From G963665495 sp963665495 (lineage in GTDB: Bacteria; Desulfobacterota; Desulfovibrionia; Desulfovibrionales; Desulfovibrionaceae), in contig OY762289.1 in assembly GCA_963665495.1 (NCBI GenBank), forward strand, positions 682,001 to 746,000: 64,000 nucleotides of DNA, read 5' to 3'. Made by a program: the position numbers and the translations under genes. This document shows positions 39,070-48,346 of the stretch, piece after piece. The notes under the pieces were generated by a model. The model saw only the letters and a list, made by a program, of their open reading frames with translations, searched no databases and had not been told where the DNA came from. How positions within the stretch are numbered: the first letter of the stretch is position 1; every line of letters begins with the position of its first letter.

Positions 39070-41325
39070 ATGTTTCATGCTGGTCTTTTTGAGAAAAATA
39101 ACAGGAAAAACAGGCTTGCTGTGGATATTGTGACAGATCATACGAACATTGCTTCCGGCAACATCTGGAAGATCAGAAGAAAAGCGCTTCTGGTAAGCGG
39201 GCTTGCCTTGCTGGTCCTGCTTTTCATTTTTTTTCAGGCCGAGAGGGCCTATAATCTATTTTTGATGGAGCAGGAAAAAAAGAACATTCAGCAACGGTTG
39301 GAATCTGTTTCTTCCACTCTTTCCTACGCGTTGAACACGCGATTTTCCCTGCTGCAAGGACTCAAGGTTTTCGTTGAAACGGCTTTGCAAAATGGGAATG
39401 CTTCTATTGACCTCGACAAGCATTTTCAGGCCTTTGCCGCAGGGCTTTTTACCTCCGCAAATGGGATTCGGAATTTTATTGTCGCCCCCGGGGGAATCAA
39501 TCGCTTTGTTTATCCGTTGAAAAACAACCAGAAAGCCCTGGGACACAATCTGCTTACGGATAAACGTCCGCAGGTGCTTCTTGACGTGCAGCGCGCGATT
39601 GATACTGGCCGTATGACTTTGAGCGGTCCCTATGAATTGCGTCAGGGGGGACTGGGCATGGTGGCCCGGGCGCCGGTGTATCAAGGTGAGCGTTTCTGGG
39701 GAATAGTTTCCATGGTTATTGACATTCCACCTGTTCTGCAGGAATCGGCGCTGATACCGATTCCCGCGGGGATCCGGCTGGCCATAGCCTCAAATGACGG
39801 CAAAGTGTTTCACGGGGATCCCGAGGTGATGGCAGGGGATCCGGTTCTGATGCGGCTGCCTCTGCCCGAAGGGCAATGGACCCTGGCAATGCTGCCGGCT
39901 GCAGGATGGTTGCACTGCTTATCCTGGCCGTTGTGCGTCTTCCGCGTCCTGGCATTTTCCGTTGCTATATTGGGGGGATGGATTGTTTATCTGCTGGCTT
40001 TTCGCCATGTCAGGCTACAGGCCACTGTTCTCGAGCGTACGGCTGTAATCAGTGCTATTAATCAACAACTGCAAATGGAGAATGAACGCCGCAAGAACAT
40101 GGAACAGGCCTTGTTGCAGGCTAAGGACGCGGCGGAATCGGCTAACCAGGCCAAATCAGAATTTCTGGCCAACATGAGCCACGAGATCCGAACGCCCCTG
40201 AACGGTATTATGGGCATGCATCAGCTGCTTGAAACCACGACTTTGAATGAGGAACAAAAACAATATGTTGCCATTTCCATTGATTCATCCAAACGGCTGG
40301 CGGAGTTGCTGGGTGATATTCTGGATCTGGCTAAGGTGGAGGCGGGAAAAATACTGCTCCAGGCCAAGCCCTTTCCGCTGGCGGGTACGTTCAAGGCCAT
40401 TGAACAGCTTTTCCGGTTTGAGTGCAGCTCAAAAGGAATTGATTTTCACGCAGACCTGGATAACCGTCTGCCTGAGCTGCTGGTTGGAGATAAGATTCGT
40501 TTGCAGCAGATACTGAATAATCTGGTAGGCAATGCGGTCAAATTCACCAGCAGCGGGGCCATCAGGATTACGGCCACGCTATTACAGGCAGGCATCAGTA
40601 CTGATGAGCGCCGGGTTTTGTTCACAGTTTCGGATTCGGGCATCGGCATTCCGGAGGATAAACTGGATGGACTGTTTGAGCCCTTTACCCAGGTGGATAC
40701 GGGCGATACGCGCAAGTATCAGGGGGCAGGGCTCGGCTTATCCATCGTACGGCGTTTCGTAAAGCTGATGGGAGGGAGTATTTGCGTCACCAGCGAGATG
40801 GGAAAGGGCACGACTTTTTTTCTTTCACTGCCGTTCGGACAGGTTTCCCAACTTGAGGAACCTGTCATCTTACCTGCAAATGACGATGTTGCGGATGGAA
40901 GCGTATTGCGCATCCTGGTTGCTGAAGATGATGAGGTCAATCGTTACTCTTTGCAACGTTTGTTGAAAAAGGTCAGTTGCGAAGTGACGGTGGTGGAGAA
41001 TGGGTTGCAGGCGTTGCAAAAAATACGGGAGGAAAATTACGATATCGTTCTTATGGACGTCGGGATGCCCGTATTGGATGGCCTGGAGGCCACCAGAGCC
41101 ATTCGCAACGGCAATGTGTCCCCTGAAAAAGCGGATATCCCCATTGTTGCCCTGACCGCTTTTACCATGGAAGAAGACAGGCAACGATGTCTGGAAGCGG
41201 GGATGAACGAATTTTTAGCCAAGCCCGTTGCCTTTGAAACCTTGTGTAATGCCTTGTTCACGCTGGTAAAAGAAAATCGCAGGGCAACTCGAACAGTATC
41301 CGTCAAACAGCGCTATCCTGGTTGA
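39070..41325 (+). CDS. Hybrid sensor histidine kinase with CHASE sensor and receiver
   Basis: 751 aa. Two membrane helices (about 38-55 and 285-310) enclose a periplasmic CHASE-type domain (TRFSLLQGLKVFVETALQNG, IRNFIVAPGGINRFVYPL). A coiled linker leads to HisKA (NMSHEIRTPLNGIMGM, phospho-His), HATPase (NNLVGNAVKFT, SDSGIGIPEDKL, GAGLGLSIVRR) and a C-terminal receiver (LVAEDDEVNRY, IVLMDVGMPVLDG, LAKPVAF). CHASE domains bind small periplasmic ligands. No dedicated output regulator is adjacent. The ribosome site is weak. Confidence 0.93.
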   Translation: MFHAGLFEKNNRKNRLAVDIVTDHTNIASGNIWKIRRKALLVSGLALLVLLFIFFQAERAYNLFLMEQEKKNIQQRLESVSSTLSYALNTRFSLLQGLKVFVETALQNGNASIDLDKHFQAFAAGLFTSANGIRNFIVAPGGINRFVYPLKNNQKALGHNLLTDKRPQVLLDVQRAIDTGRMTLSGPYELRQGGLGMVARAPVYQGERFWGIVSMVIDIPPVLQESALIPIPAGIRLAIASNDGKVFHGDPEVMAGDPVLMRLPLPEGQWTLAMLPAAGWLHCLSWPLCVFRVLAFSVAILGGWIVYLLAFRHVRLQATVLERTAVISAINQQLQMENERRKNMEQALLQAKDAAESANQAKSEFLANMSHEIRTPLNGIMGMHQLLETTTLNEEQKQYVAISIDSSKRLAELLGDILDLAKVEAGKILLQAKPFPLAGTFKAIEQLFRFECSSKGIDFHADLDNRLPELLVGDKIRLQQILNNLVGNAVKFTSSGAIRITATLLQAGISTDERRVLFTVSDSGIGIPEDKLDGLFEPFTQVDTGDTRKYQGAGLGLSIVRRFVKLMGGSICVTSEMGKGTTFFLSLPFGQVSQLEEPVILPANDDVADGSVLRILVAEDDEVNRYSLQRLLKKVSCEVTVVENGLQALQKIREENYDIVLMDVGMPVLDGLEATRAIRNGNVSPEKADIPIVALTAFTMEEDRQRCLEAGMNEFLAKPVAFETLCNALFTLVKENRRATRTVSVKQRYPG

Positions 41326-41375
41326 GTTGTTTCAGGCTGATCGATTCCTTTGCTCCGTACGTGATCTTGTATTGC

Positions 41376-42011
41376 CTAATTGAGTGCGGACTGGCGCGTG
41401 AAGAAAAGCTTCAGCCCGAGTGCGATGAACACGCCACCGCTGATTTTTCCCAACAGCTTGGATAGCTGTCTGTTTTTACCAAACAATCCGCCCAGAGAGC
41501 CGGAACCGAGGCTGACCAGCGAGAGAAAAACGGTGCTGCAGAGTGCGTAGCATACGCCCAGCAAGAGCATCTGCATGGTTGCGTTCATATGGCCCGGCAC
41601 AACGAATTGCGGCAGAAAGGCAAGGAAGAACAGGGCGATTTTGGGGTTCAGGACATTGGTCAGCATGCCCTGCAGGAAGATTTTTCGACCGGGCGCGGGC
41701 AAAGATTCGGGCGTGGGCTGGAATATCTTCCGGGAACAGAGGGTCCGGACGCCGAGGTAAATGAGATAGCAGGAGCCCGCGTACTTGACCAGCGTGAAGG
41801 CAAGGGCGGAAGTACGTAAAACAATGGCCAGCCCGAGGGCTGCCAGGAGGGTATGCACCAGTATGCCGCTGGCGACACCCAGCGCGGAAATGATTCCGGC
41901 ACGTTTTCCTTGCGCCAGGCCGCGAGTGATCACGTAGAGCATGTCCGGCCCCGGGGTGAGGATCAGCAGCCAGGAACTGGCGAAAAACAAGCTTAAATTG
42001 GTCCAGTGCAT
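41376..42011 (-). CDS. LysE/RhtB-family amino-acid exporter
   Basis: 211 aa from MHWTNLSLFFASS with AAGGAG at good spacing; the frame runs upstream to 42179 without a site. About six membrane segments. The family signature LTPGPDMLYVITRGLAQGKRAG follows the first helix. These proteins export amino acids or homoserine lactone-like compounds. The substrate is unknown. Convergent with the hybrid kinase gene. Confidence 0.92.
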   Translation of the reverse strand: MHWTNLSLFFASSWLLILTPGPDMLYVITRGLAQGKRAGIISALGVASGILVHTLLAALGLAIVLRTSALAFTLVKYAGSCYLIYLGVRTLCSRKIFQPTPESLPAPGRKIFLQGMLTNVLNPKIALFFLAFLPQFVVPGHMNATMQMLLLGVCYALCSTVFLSLVSLGSGSLGGLFGKNRQLSKLLGKISGGVFIALGLKLFFTRQSALN

Positions 42012-42421
42012 GAAGTGCTCCTTTGTTTGATTTCCATAAAAGCTGGCTAGGGAGTCGGTCAATATTTTTTCATAGGGTATCGGGCTTGTGCCGACAAAAA
42101 GATTCCGTCTCAATATCGCTGAACAGAAAAAAAGTAAGAATGGTACAGAAAGTACGGGTGCCGGATTGTCTGCAATCATTGAAAAAGTACTGCTTCACTC
42201 AATAAAATTTTATATTCGAAAGGGTTGAGACTTTTGACAAGAGAAAACGTCTTGGCTATCCCCCTGTGACGGGGTGTTTTCCAGTGTGCTTCAACCGGGT
42301 CCGGGCGCAGTCTCCGGAAGCCGGGCAGGCCGCATTTTTTCTCCCGGTCTTTTGTTGAAAAAAAGCACGTATTGGCGGGCAAGCGACACGTATACGCAGC
42401 GGGTCGTTTGGATCATTCGCT
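42012..42421. other. Intergenic region upstream of the thioredoxin-like gene
   Basis: About 410 bp. A possible plus-strand promoter is TTGACA at 42234-42239 with a 17-bp spacer, but its -10 (TATCCC) is poor. Frames exist on both strands around 42256-42597 without ribosome sites. I see no RNA gene. Confidence 0.5.
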
Positions 42422-43306
42422 TTGATGACAATACCATGCTGTTTTTGTCCTGCCTTTTTCATCAACATGACGACTTGTGGTATGCCTTGGCGTATCACAT
42501 GGATATACAAAAAATATCGAACGATAGTGGCCAGCCTGGATATTGTATATTCCAAGGGAAACAGAATTCTGTGTTCCCGTATTCCCAATGCCAGTGATAT
42601 TGCGCTCCAGGCTGAGCTAGGCCATATTAAAAAGTATGGAAGTCCTATTGTTATTTTAATAATTAAACATAATGTTCTTGGTTTTCGTAAAAAGGCTATA
42701 GTAAAAAAACATTATGCACTGGAATCATTACATCTCAAATATCGCCTGTTTAAATTCATACGGAATGAGTACGCCAATGGAGATGTACTTGTTACAAAGC
42801 TGAATAAGGTTTTCAAAGAGCGCAACAAAGAAGAACGCATCAGAAAATATGAAGTCCCCTTAAAAGTGGAGACCATGCCCGAGGTTTTTTCTGAAATTAA
42901 AAATAATGTTCTTCATAAACCGGTTCTCATTTTATTTAACTCAAATGAAAGCCTGATCTGGAAAGAACAACGCAGTTTATACGGGCGCGCCCTGGTGGAG
43001 AATGAGGAGTCGGTCAGCGTTGTGGAAGTCCGTTTCAACAAGCAAAGCCCTCAGGCCGCTGAAGCAAAAAAGGTTTTTTTCAAGTTCAACATCGGGCGTG
43101 TCCCTTCCTGGATCATGGTCACGCCTGTCAGAAAAGCGGGGGTGCTCAAACCGCATTTCAGCAGATTCGACGCTTATTGCGATAAATACTTTCTGGGAAT
43201 GGTCAGTGAAGGACGAAAAAAGTCCAAGGAAACCAAGGCCGATGAACTGGAAGAGGCTTTTGGAGCGTTTGTTTCCTGGGGAATGACGCACTACGACAAA
43301 CTGTAG
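42422..43306 (+). CDS. Protein of unknown function with a thioredoxin-like C-terminal region lacking CXXC
   Basis: 294 aa as an open frame; the true start is unclear and may be internal, because the first ~30 codons have no ribosome site. The first half is basic and AT-rich (RKKAIVKKHYALESLHLKYRLFKF). The second half, from HKPVLILFNSNESLIW to RVPSWIMVTPVRKAG, follows the order of a thioredoxin fold. It has a VP at the usual cis-Pro position, but the active-site WCxxC is replaced (NESLIWKEQ). I do not recognise the family. Confidence 0.6.
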   Translation: MMTIPCCFCPAFFINMTTCGMPWRITWIYKKYRTIVASLDIVYSKGNRILCSRIPNASDIALQAELGHIKKYGSPIVILIIKHNVLGFRKKAIVKKHYALESLHLKYRLFKFIRNEYANGDVLVTKLNKVFKERNKEERIRKYEVPLKVETMPEVFSEIKNNVLHKPVLILFNSNESLIWKEQRSLYGRALVENEESVSVVEVRFNKQSPQAAEAKKVFFKFNIGRVPSWIMVTPVRKAGVLKPHFSRFDAYCDKYFLGMVSEGRKKSKETKADELEEAFGAFVSWGMTHYDKL

Positions 43307-43405
43307 TCCGTCGGAGTTTTTGCAGCAGGGAGGGCAAGCAGCTTTGGAAGCGGAGCAGCGCAGCTCTGTCGCATGACTGCTTCTGTGAGGCGTCTGATGC
43401 CGTGA

Positions 43406-43597
43406 TTATTGTTGTGGTTTGGCTTTGGCGACCTGAACCATGTACAGCCGGTAATCCGGATGCAGCCGCATATTGCGTTGCATGTAGTCCAGGACGTTTT
43501 TTACGGCTTCGGACTCGCAGGAGGCCTCGACCTCCATGTGCCCGTTTGATTGCCCCTCTGCGTAATAATAATGCACGTTAACGCGGTAGGTATCCAT
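43406..43597 (-). CDS. Small hypothetical protein (63 aa)
   Basis: MDTYRVNVHYYYAEGQSNGHMEVEASCESEA and onward. The alternating beta-strand character followed by a helix (AVKNVLDYMQRNM) suggests a small beta-beta-alpha fold. The ribosome site is weak (CGGA). The frame continues upstream to 43672, but the extra part is not protein-like. Function unknown. Confidence 0.6.
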   Translation of the reverse strand: MDTYRVNVHYYYAEGQSNGHMEVEASCESEAVKNVLDYMQRNMRLHPDYRLYMVQVAKAKPQQ

Positions 43598-43854
43598 AAA
43601 AATCCGTTTTGGAAAAATGGTTACTATACGAAATAACAGCCTAACAGAGCAAAGCCAAGGCTTCAATAGCAAGCATGTTACAAAGAGATTCCCATTCGGA
43701 ATTATTGTTTGCCGGACCTTGAAAGAGGCCGGGCCTTATTCAACGCCGCTATTCAAGAAAATTAAGACCTGAAGCGCAATCTGCAAGCAGTTCCTGCGAA
43801 AACTCCGGCAGGGCCTGGCCGGACCAGACCCTGCCGGAACATCAGCTCAGACGG

Positions 43855-45474
43855 CTAGGCATAGGTGCGCAGGTGGGTGTTGTTGGCCAGCTTGTTTTGC
43901 TGCATGGCCATGATGACGTCCACAGTCGCTTCCACTACGTCGTTAATATCCTGTGTCGAATTGCAGATTGTGGGGGAAATGCGTACGAGGTCGTGCCCTT
44001 TCACCTCCAGGTTCGCAATGCCGAATTTATGCTGTTCGTAGACGTGCTTCATGACGTCGCCGGCTGAAATTCCAGACGGGGGTTTGAACAGGAAAACGGA
44101 GCTGCGGAATGCGTCGTTGGTGGTTGGCGTGGAAATCCATTTGTACGCGGTTTTTTCCGTGAACCCGGGGTAGATCTTCGGCAGGTGGCGGAACAGCGCG
44201 TTTTTGACCTGGGTACCGAGATAATGGACACGGGCTTCGATTTTTTTCGGAGACACGCCGGGGTGGAAATGGCCCGTATGAAATAAAGCGGTGATCCAGG
44301 TGGAGACCAGAGTGGCGTCATTCTGCTGCCCGAGATACGAAAAGCGTTTGGCAGTGGGGTTCATCTGGCCTTTTTCCGGATCAAAGCCATAGTTCACAGG
44401 CGTGTTGATGTACTCATCATAGCCCCAGATGCTCGGGGTGAATCGTTTGGCGGCCTCGGACCGGGCGTTCATGTAAATGATGCCGACCATTTTCGGTCCG
44501 CAAGGCCATTTGTGAAAGCTGCCGGTGATGCTGTCCACGTCCACGTCTCCAAGCTGCAGATCAAGGACTCCAAAGGTCTGGGCGCTGTCCGCATGGATGT
44601 GTACGTTCTTGTTGGTCTTGCGTAGTTCCTCGACGATACGCTTCATGGGCAGCAGCATGCCGCATTCGTTGGATTGCCAGGAAAGGGTGACCAGTTTGGT
44701 GTTGCCGCCGGCCAGGTGCAGCAGAGGAGCAATGATGTCGTCTTCACTCTGCGGATCGGACGGGATGTAACCCTGCTTTTTTTCCTCGTCGCTGACTTTC
44801 TGGCTGAACATTTTTGTCTGCAGCGTACGTATGGATTGTTGATCCCAGCCCTGGGTGGCTCTGCGGTAATACCAGGCATCCAGGTTGGTGGGGTGGTTGA
44901 CATCCCAGGCCAGGACGCTGTCCTGCTGCGGGTTGAAAAATCCGGAACTCACCAGGCCGTTATTGATAAAGTTGTTTCCTTCAGTCGAATTGGCGACCAG
45001 GGCCAGCAGGGATTCGGCCTTGTCCTGACTTTTGCCCAGTCCGAACCATTCCTTCACGGCATCAAGTCCGTGGCCGAGACTGGCCTGGGCCAGTTCTCCG
45101 CGCCAGGGAAAGGATATATCCGCTCGCAGCATATCCCGGACCATGTCCACCATCTGGTCCACCGGCTTGAGGCTGGGGCAAAGATTGGCTGAATTGACGG
45201 AAATGCAGGTGAGTTTGTTGCGCTCGTAATAGGCGTCCAGCAGCCGGTCCCATTCGGCGTTGCTCTCGGCGGCGAGCTGGTCCGACTGGTATTGGGCGCC
45301 TTCCTGGTGCCAGGCTTCGATCTGCTGTTGAATACGCTCCAGGGCGGAGCCGGATTGTCCGGCAGAAGCATCCCCTTTTGCAGATGATTTCGAGAAGGCC
45401 AGTCCAGGAGCCATCATGGCCCCCCCCGCTCCCAATGCGACGCCCATGAATGCGCGGCGTGACAGCTTATCCAT
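43855..45474 (-). CDS. Tat-exported class V aminotransferase-fold PLP enzyme
   Basis: 539 aa. The N-terminus has a twin-arginine signal (KLSRRAFMGVALGAGGAMMAPGLAFS). The body has the fold-type I motifs: HADSAQTFGVLDL (Asp that contacts the PLP ring nitrogen) and SITGSFHKWPCGPKMVGIIYMN with the presumed PLP Lys. The group includes isopenicillin N epimerase-like proteins and cysteine desulfurases. A folded, cofactor-loaded enzyme sent to the periplasm fits the Tat route. Substrate unknown. It stands alone. Confidence 0.88.
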   Translation of the reverse strand: MDKLSRRAFMGVALGAGGAMMAPGLAFSKSSAKGDASAGQSGSALERIQQQIEAWHQEGAQYQSDQLAAESNAEWDRLLDAYYERNKLTCISVNSANLCPSLKPVDQMVDMVRDMLRADISFPWRGELAQASLGHGLDAVKEWFGLGKSQDKAESLLALVANSTEGNNFINNGLVSSGFFNPQQDSVLAWDVNHPTNLDAWYYRRATQGWDQQSIRTLQTKMFSQKVSDEEKKQGYIPSDPQSEDDIIAPLLHLAGGNTKLVTLSWQSNECGMLLPMKRIVEELRKTNKNVHIHADSAQTFGVLDLQLGDVDVDSITGSFHKWPCGPKMVGIIYMNARSEAAKRFTPSIWGYDEYINTPVNYGFDPEKGQMNPTAKRFSYLGQQNDATLVSTWITALFHTGHFHPGVSPKKIEARVHYLGTQVKNALFRHLPKIYPGFTEKTAYKWISTPTTNDAFRSSVFLFKPPSGISAGDVMKHVYEQHKFGIANLEVKGHDLVRISPTICNSTQDINDVVEATVDVIMAMQQNKLANNTHLRTYA

Positions 45475-45778
45475 AACAACTCTCCGTAGTCTAAGGTAAC
45501 TGGTTGATAATCAAAAACACATTGGCGGTTCACTGTACGACTGTCTCGGTTTCCAGTTTGCGGCAGATAGGAAAACATTTTGTTTCATTTTACGGAACGT
45601 AATGATTCAGGGAACTACAAAAGCACAACTCCGGGGTTGTGTCCAGAACCCCGTGCACATTAAGGGGCGAGTGAGAAAAAAAGGAAGACCGGGCTGCTCC
45701 GATCCACAAGGAGAAAGGTTCGGAAGCAGTGAAACAAGCCGGGGCTTCGTATGCCGGGCCTCAGGCTTCAAGACCGCT
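45475..45778. other. Intergenic region between the PLP enzyme and the DUF2207 gene
   Basis: About 300 bp. The right half (45700-45770) is GC-rich with imperfect inverted repeats (GCCGGGGC with ATGCCGGGCC) that may end minus-strand transcription of the DUF2207 gene. The left part must hold the promoter of the Tat enzyme gene. Nothing else seen. Confidence 0.5.
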
Positions 45779-46576
45779 TCATTTGTTGTCGTAATATTCC
45801 AGGGCGGTAGGTTCCTGGACCAGCCCTTTAGGCCAGGCCACGGCAACGGAAAAATCCTCTTCGGGCTTTAAAGGACGCAGAAGCGTAAACACGGCGAACC
45901 CTCGTTCGGGAAATTGCACATCGAAATCAACGCCTTTGGTTCCCTGACCGTTGATGTAGGCTTTGTAGCGCAGAATAGGGCGTGTTGTCCGCGGCAGAGA
46001 GACTGTCGCCGTAATGTGCTCCACAGGTATGCCCCAGTTCGAGCCGGTGACATTCCAGACCAGCAGATCGTAGGAGTTGAAATACTGCAAGCGCCGCAGC
46101 ACGGTGTAGGAAATCTCGTAGCTGTGTTCCCCGGGCGGGAGTTCCTTTTGGGCGTCGCCTATGTAGATCCGGTAGTTGTCGCCTTCTTTCTGCAAAAAGG
46201 CGTTTTCCTTTTGTCCATCCCTTGTGACAACAATGTCCAGGTAATGCAGAAGAACCTTGTGGTTGATGTCGTCGGTGAACCAGGCGGGGAATTCACGGAT
46301 GATGCCGCGCTTGAAGTGCTTCCCTGTGGAAAAAATGGTGATGTGTTCTTTGACCGCAAGCGTGGTGTCGACCTTGATGTGGATCTCGCTGTCCAGGCGC
46401 AGGACGCGTTCCTGCTGTTGCGCCTGGGCGCTGGAAACAGTGAAAAGCAGAAACAGGGACAGCAACGTACAGACTGCGAACGTGATCAGGCGCGCGGCCG
46501 GTGCTCTGAAGATCGCTCCCGAGGTGCGCAGGAAGCTCTCTTCTTTGCGGCGAAAAGAAAAGAACGCAGGGCTCAT
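45779..46576 (-). CDS. DUF2207-domain protein, short form
   Basis: 265 aa from the ATG at 46576; a GTG at 46597 is possible. A signal/anchor segment lies at about residues 30-52 (LITFAVCTLLSLFLLFTVSSAQA). The DUF2207 domain follows: EIHIKVDTTLAVKEHITIFSTG, FKRGIIREFPAWFTDD, SYEISYTVLRRLQYF and YDLLVWNVTGSNWGIPVEHITATVSLP. Typical members are about 600 aa with a membrane part and a long C-terminus. This one stops right after the domain (WPKGLVQEPT...), so it is a natural short form or a 3' truncation. Confidence 0.8.
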   Translation of the reverse strand: MSPAFFSFRRKEESFLRTSGAIFRAPAARLITFAVCTLLSLFLLFTVSSAQAQQQERVLRLDSEIHIKVDTTLAVKEHITIFSTGKHFKRGIIREFPAWFTDDINHKVLLHYLDIVVTRDGQKENAFLQKEGDNYRIYIGDAQKELPPGEHSYEISYTVLRRLQYFNSYDLLVWNVTGSNWGIPVEHITATVSLPRTTRPILRYKAYINGQGTKGVDFDVQFPERGFAVFTLLRPLKPEEDFSVAVAWPKGLVQEPTALEYYDNK

Positions 46577-46718
46577 AGGGATCTCGCTATTTTTCACAAC
46601 TGTTTCATTACGCTAAACATCTGGTGACTGTCTTTAAGAGCTTGCCGCATGGCAGGAGTCACATCTTGCAATACCAGACAATAAATATCCGGGAATGGTG
46701 CGATGTTCAACCGCAATT

Positions 46719-48308
46719 TTACTCCGGTTCATTTCCGTCCGGACCGGCAATGCCGTATCCGCCGCCTCCCGGAGTTTCCATGCGCAGACGCATGCCTTTT
46801 TTCAGCTGCCGGCTGAATTTCCCCGTGCAGGTTTCGCTCCGGCCAGCGCTGATCACGCTGTTATGTCCGGGCGTACCGTCAGATCCTCCTGCCAGGCCGT
46901 ACGGGCCATGTACGCGCCGTTCGGAAAGCACCGTGGCCTCGGCGTCCGCCAGGAGTTCGATCTCCCGGATCATGCCGTTACCGCCGCGCTGTCTGCCCCG
47001 GCCGCCCGTTCCGTTGCGTACGGCGTATTCCGTCACCCGGAAGGGGTAGGCGTATTCCAGCGCTTCCACCGGGGTGTTCAGCGTATTGGTCATGTGCGAA
47101 TGGCAGGCATCCTGGCCGGTATGGTGAGCGCTTGCGCCCATGCCTCCCGCCAGGGTTTCGTAATAGGCAAAAGGCCGCTTTCGGCGCGGGTCGTATCCGC
47201 CGATGGTCAGGTTGTTCATGGTTCCCTGGCTGGCTGCTGGGATGCGTTCGGGCAACGCCTGGGCCAGGGCGCCGAGGATCACGTCCACTATGCGTTGCGA
47301 GGTCTCCACGTTGCTGGCGGCCACGGCCGCGGGAAAAGCCGCGTCCACAATGCTGCCGGGAGGCGTGTGGATGCTGATGGGGCGCAGGCACCCCGCGTTG
47401 GCCGGAATGTTCTGTTCGGTCAGACAGCGAAAGACATAGAGCACCGCGGAAACCGTGATGGCCCGTACCGCGTTGACGCTGCCGCGAACCTGGGCGCCCG
47501 TACCGCTGAAATCCAGCGCTGCCTGGTCTCCGGAAATGGTCACGTTCACCCGCAGGGGGATGTCCGTGGCGCCCGCGCCGTCATCGTCCAGCACATCCGC
47601 AAAGCCGTATTCGCCGTCCGGAATCCGGGCGATGGCCGCGCGGGTCATGGCCTCGGAATAGTCATTGAGCCCCGCGGCATAGGCCTGGGCCTGGTCCTTG
47701 CCGTATTTGTCCAGCAGTTCGCGGGTCCGGCGTACGCCGGTGATGTTGGCCATGATCTGTGCGGCAAAATCCCCTTCGCGCTCCTGGGGCGTACGGACGT
47801 TGTTCAGGATCAGGGCCATGAGTTCCTGGTCGATTTTTTTGTTTTTGACGATCTTGAGGGGCGGAATGATCAGGCCTTCCTGAAAAATGGAGGTGGACAA
47901 GGGCATGGAGCCCGGACTCATGCCGCCGATGTCGGCATGATGTGCGCGGTTGGCCACATAAAAGCACGGAAAACGCCCTCCGGCCGCGAATACCGGCGCC
48001 ACCAGGGTGACATCCGGCAGGTGCGTGCCGCCTTTGAACGGATCGTTGAGGATGACCATGTCTCCGGGAGCCAGAGCAACTGCTTCTATGGCAGCCTTGA
48101 CCGACAGCGGCATGGAGCCCAGATGCACCGGTATGTGCGCGGCCTGGGCCACCATGTCTCCGGCCGCGTCGAACAAGGCGCAGGAAAAGTCCCGGCGCTC
48201 CTTGATATTGGGCGAATAGGCCGTACGCATCAGGGCCATGCCCATTTCCTCTGCTATGGAGGAAAAACGGTTTTTGAAAACTTCCAGCAGAATGGGGTTG
48301 AGCGTCAT
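46719..48308 (-). CDS. hyuB: Hydantoinase B/oxoprolinase family protein
   Basis: 529 aa, full length. It pairs with the A subunit to form an ATP-dependent hydantoinase, 5-oxoprolinase or acetone-carboxylase-like enzyme. Family segments: AYSPNIKERRDFSCALFDA, GDMVILNDPFKGGTHLPDVTL, ANRAHHADIGGMSPGSMP, and the C-terminal NGTGGRGRQRGGNGMIREIE. The ATG follows GGAGTAGCACAAGG. It begins 38 bp after hyuA. Which ring substrate is opened cannot be told. Confidence 0.93.
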   Translation of the reverse strand: MTLNPILLEVFKNRFSSIAEEMGMALMRTAYSPNIKERRDFSCALFDAAGDMVAQAAHIPVHLGSMPLSVKAAIEAVALAPGDMVILNDPFKGGTHLPDVTLVAPVFAAGGRFPCFYVANRAHHADIGGMSPGSMPLSTSIFQEGLIIPPLKIVKNKKIDQELMALILNNVRTPQEREGDFAAQIMANITGVRRTRELLDKYGKDQAQAYAAGLNDYSEAMTRAAIARIPDGEYGFADVLDDDGAGATDIPLRVNVTISGDQAALDFSGTGAQVRGSVNAVRAITVSAVLYVFRCLTEQNIPANAGCLRPISIHTPPGSIVDAAFPAAVAASNVETSQRIVDVILGALAQALPERIPAASQGTMNNLTIGGYDPRRKRPFAYYETLAGGMGASAHHTGQDACHSHMTNTLNTPVEALEYAYPFRVTEYAVRNGTGGRGRQRGGNGMIREIELLADAEATVLSERRVHGPYGLAGGSDGTPGHNSVISAGRSETCTGKFSRQLKKGMRLRMETPGGGGYGIAGPDGNEPE

Positions 48309-48346
48309 CCTTGTGCTACTCCATACGGCGTTTTGCGGGCACGGGT

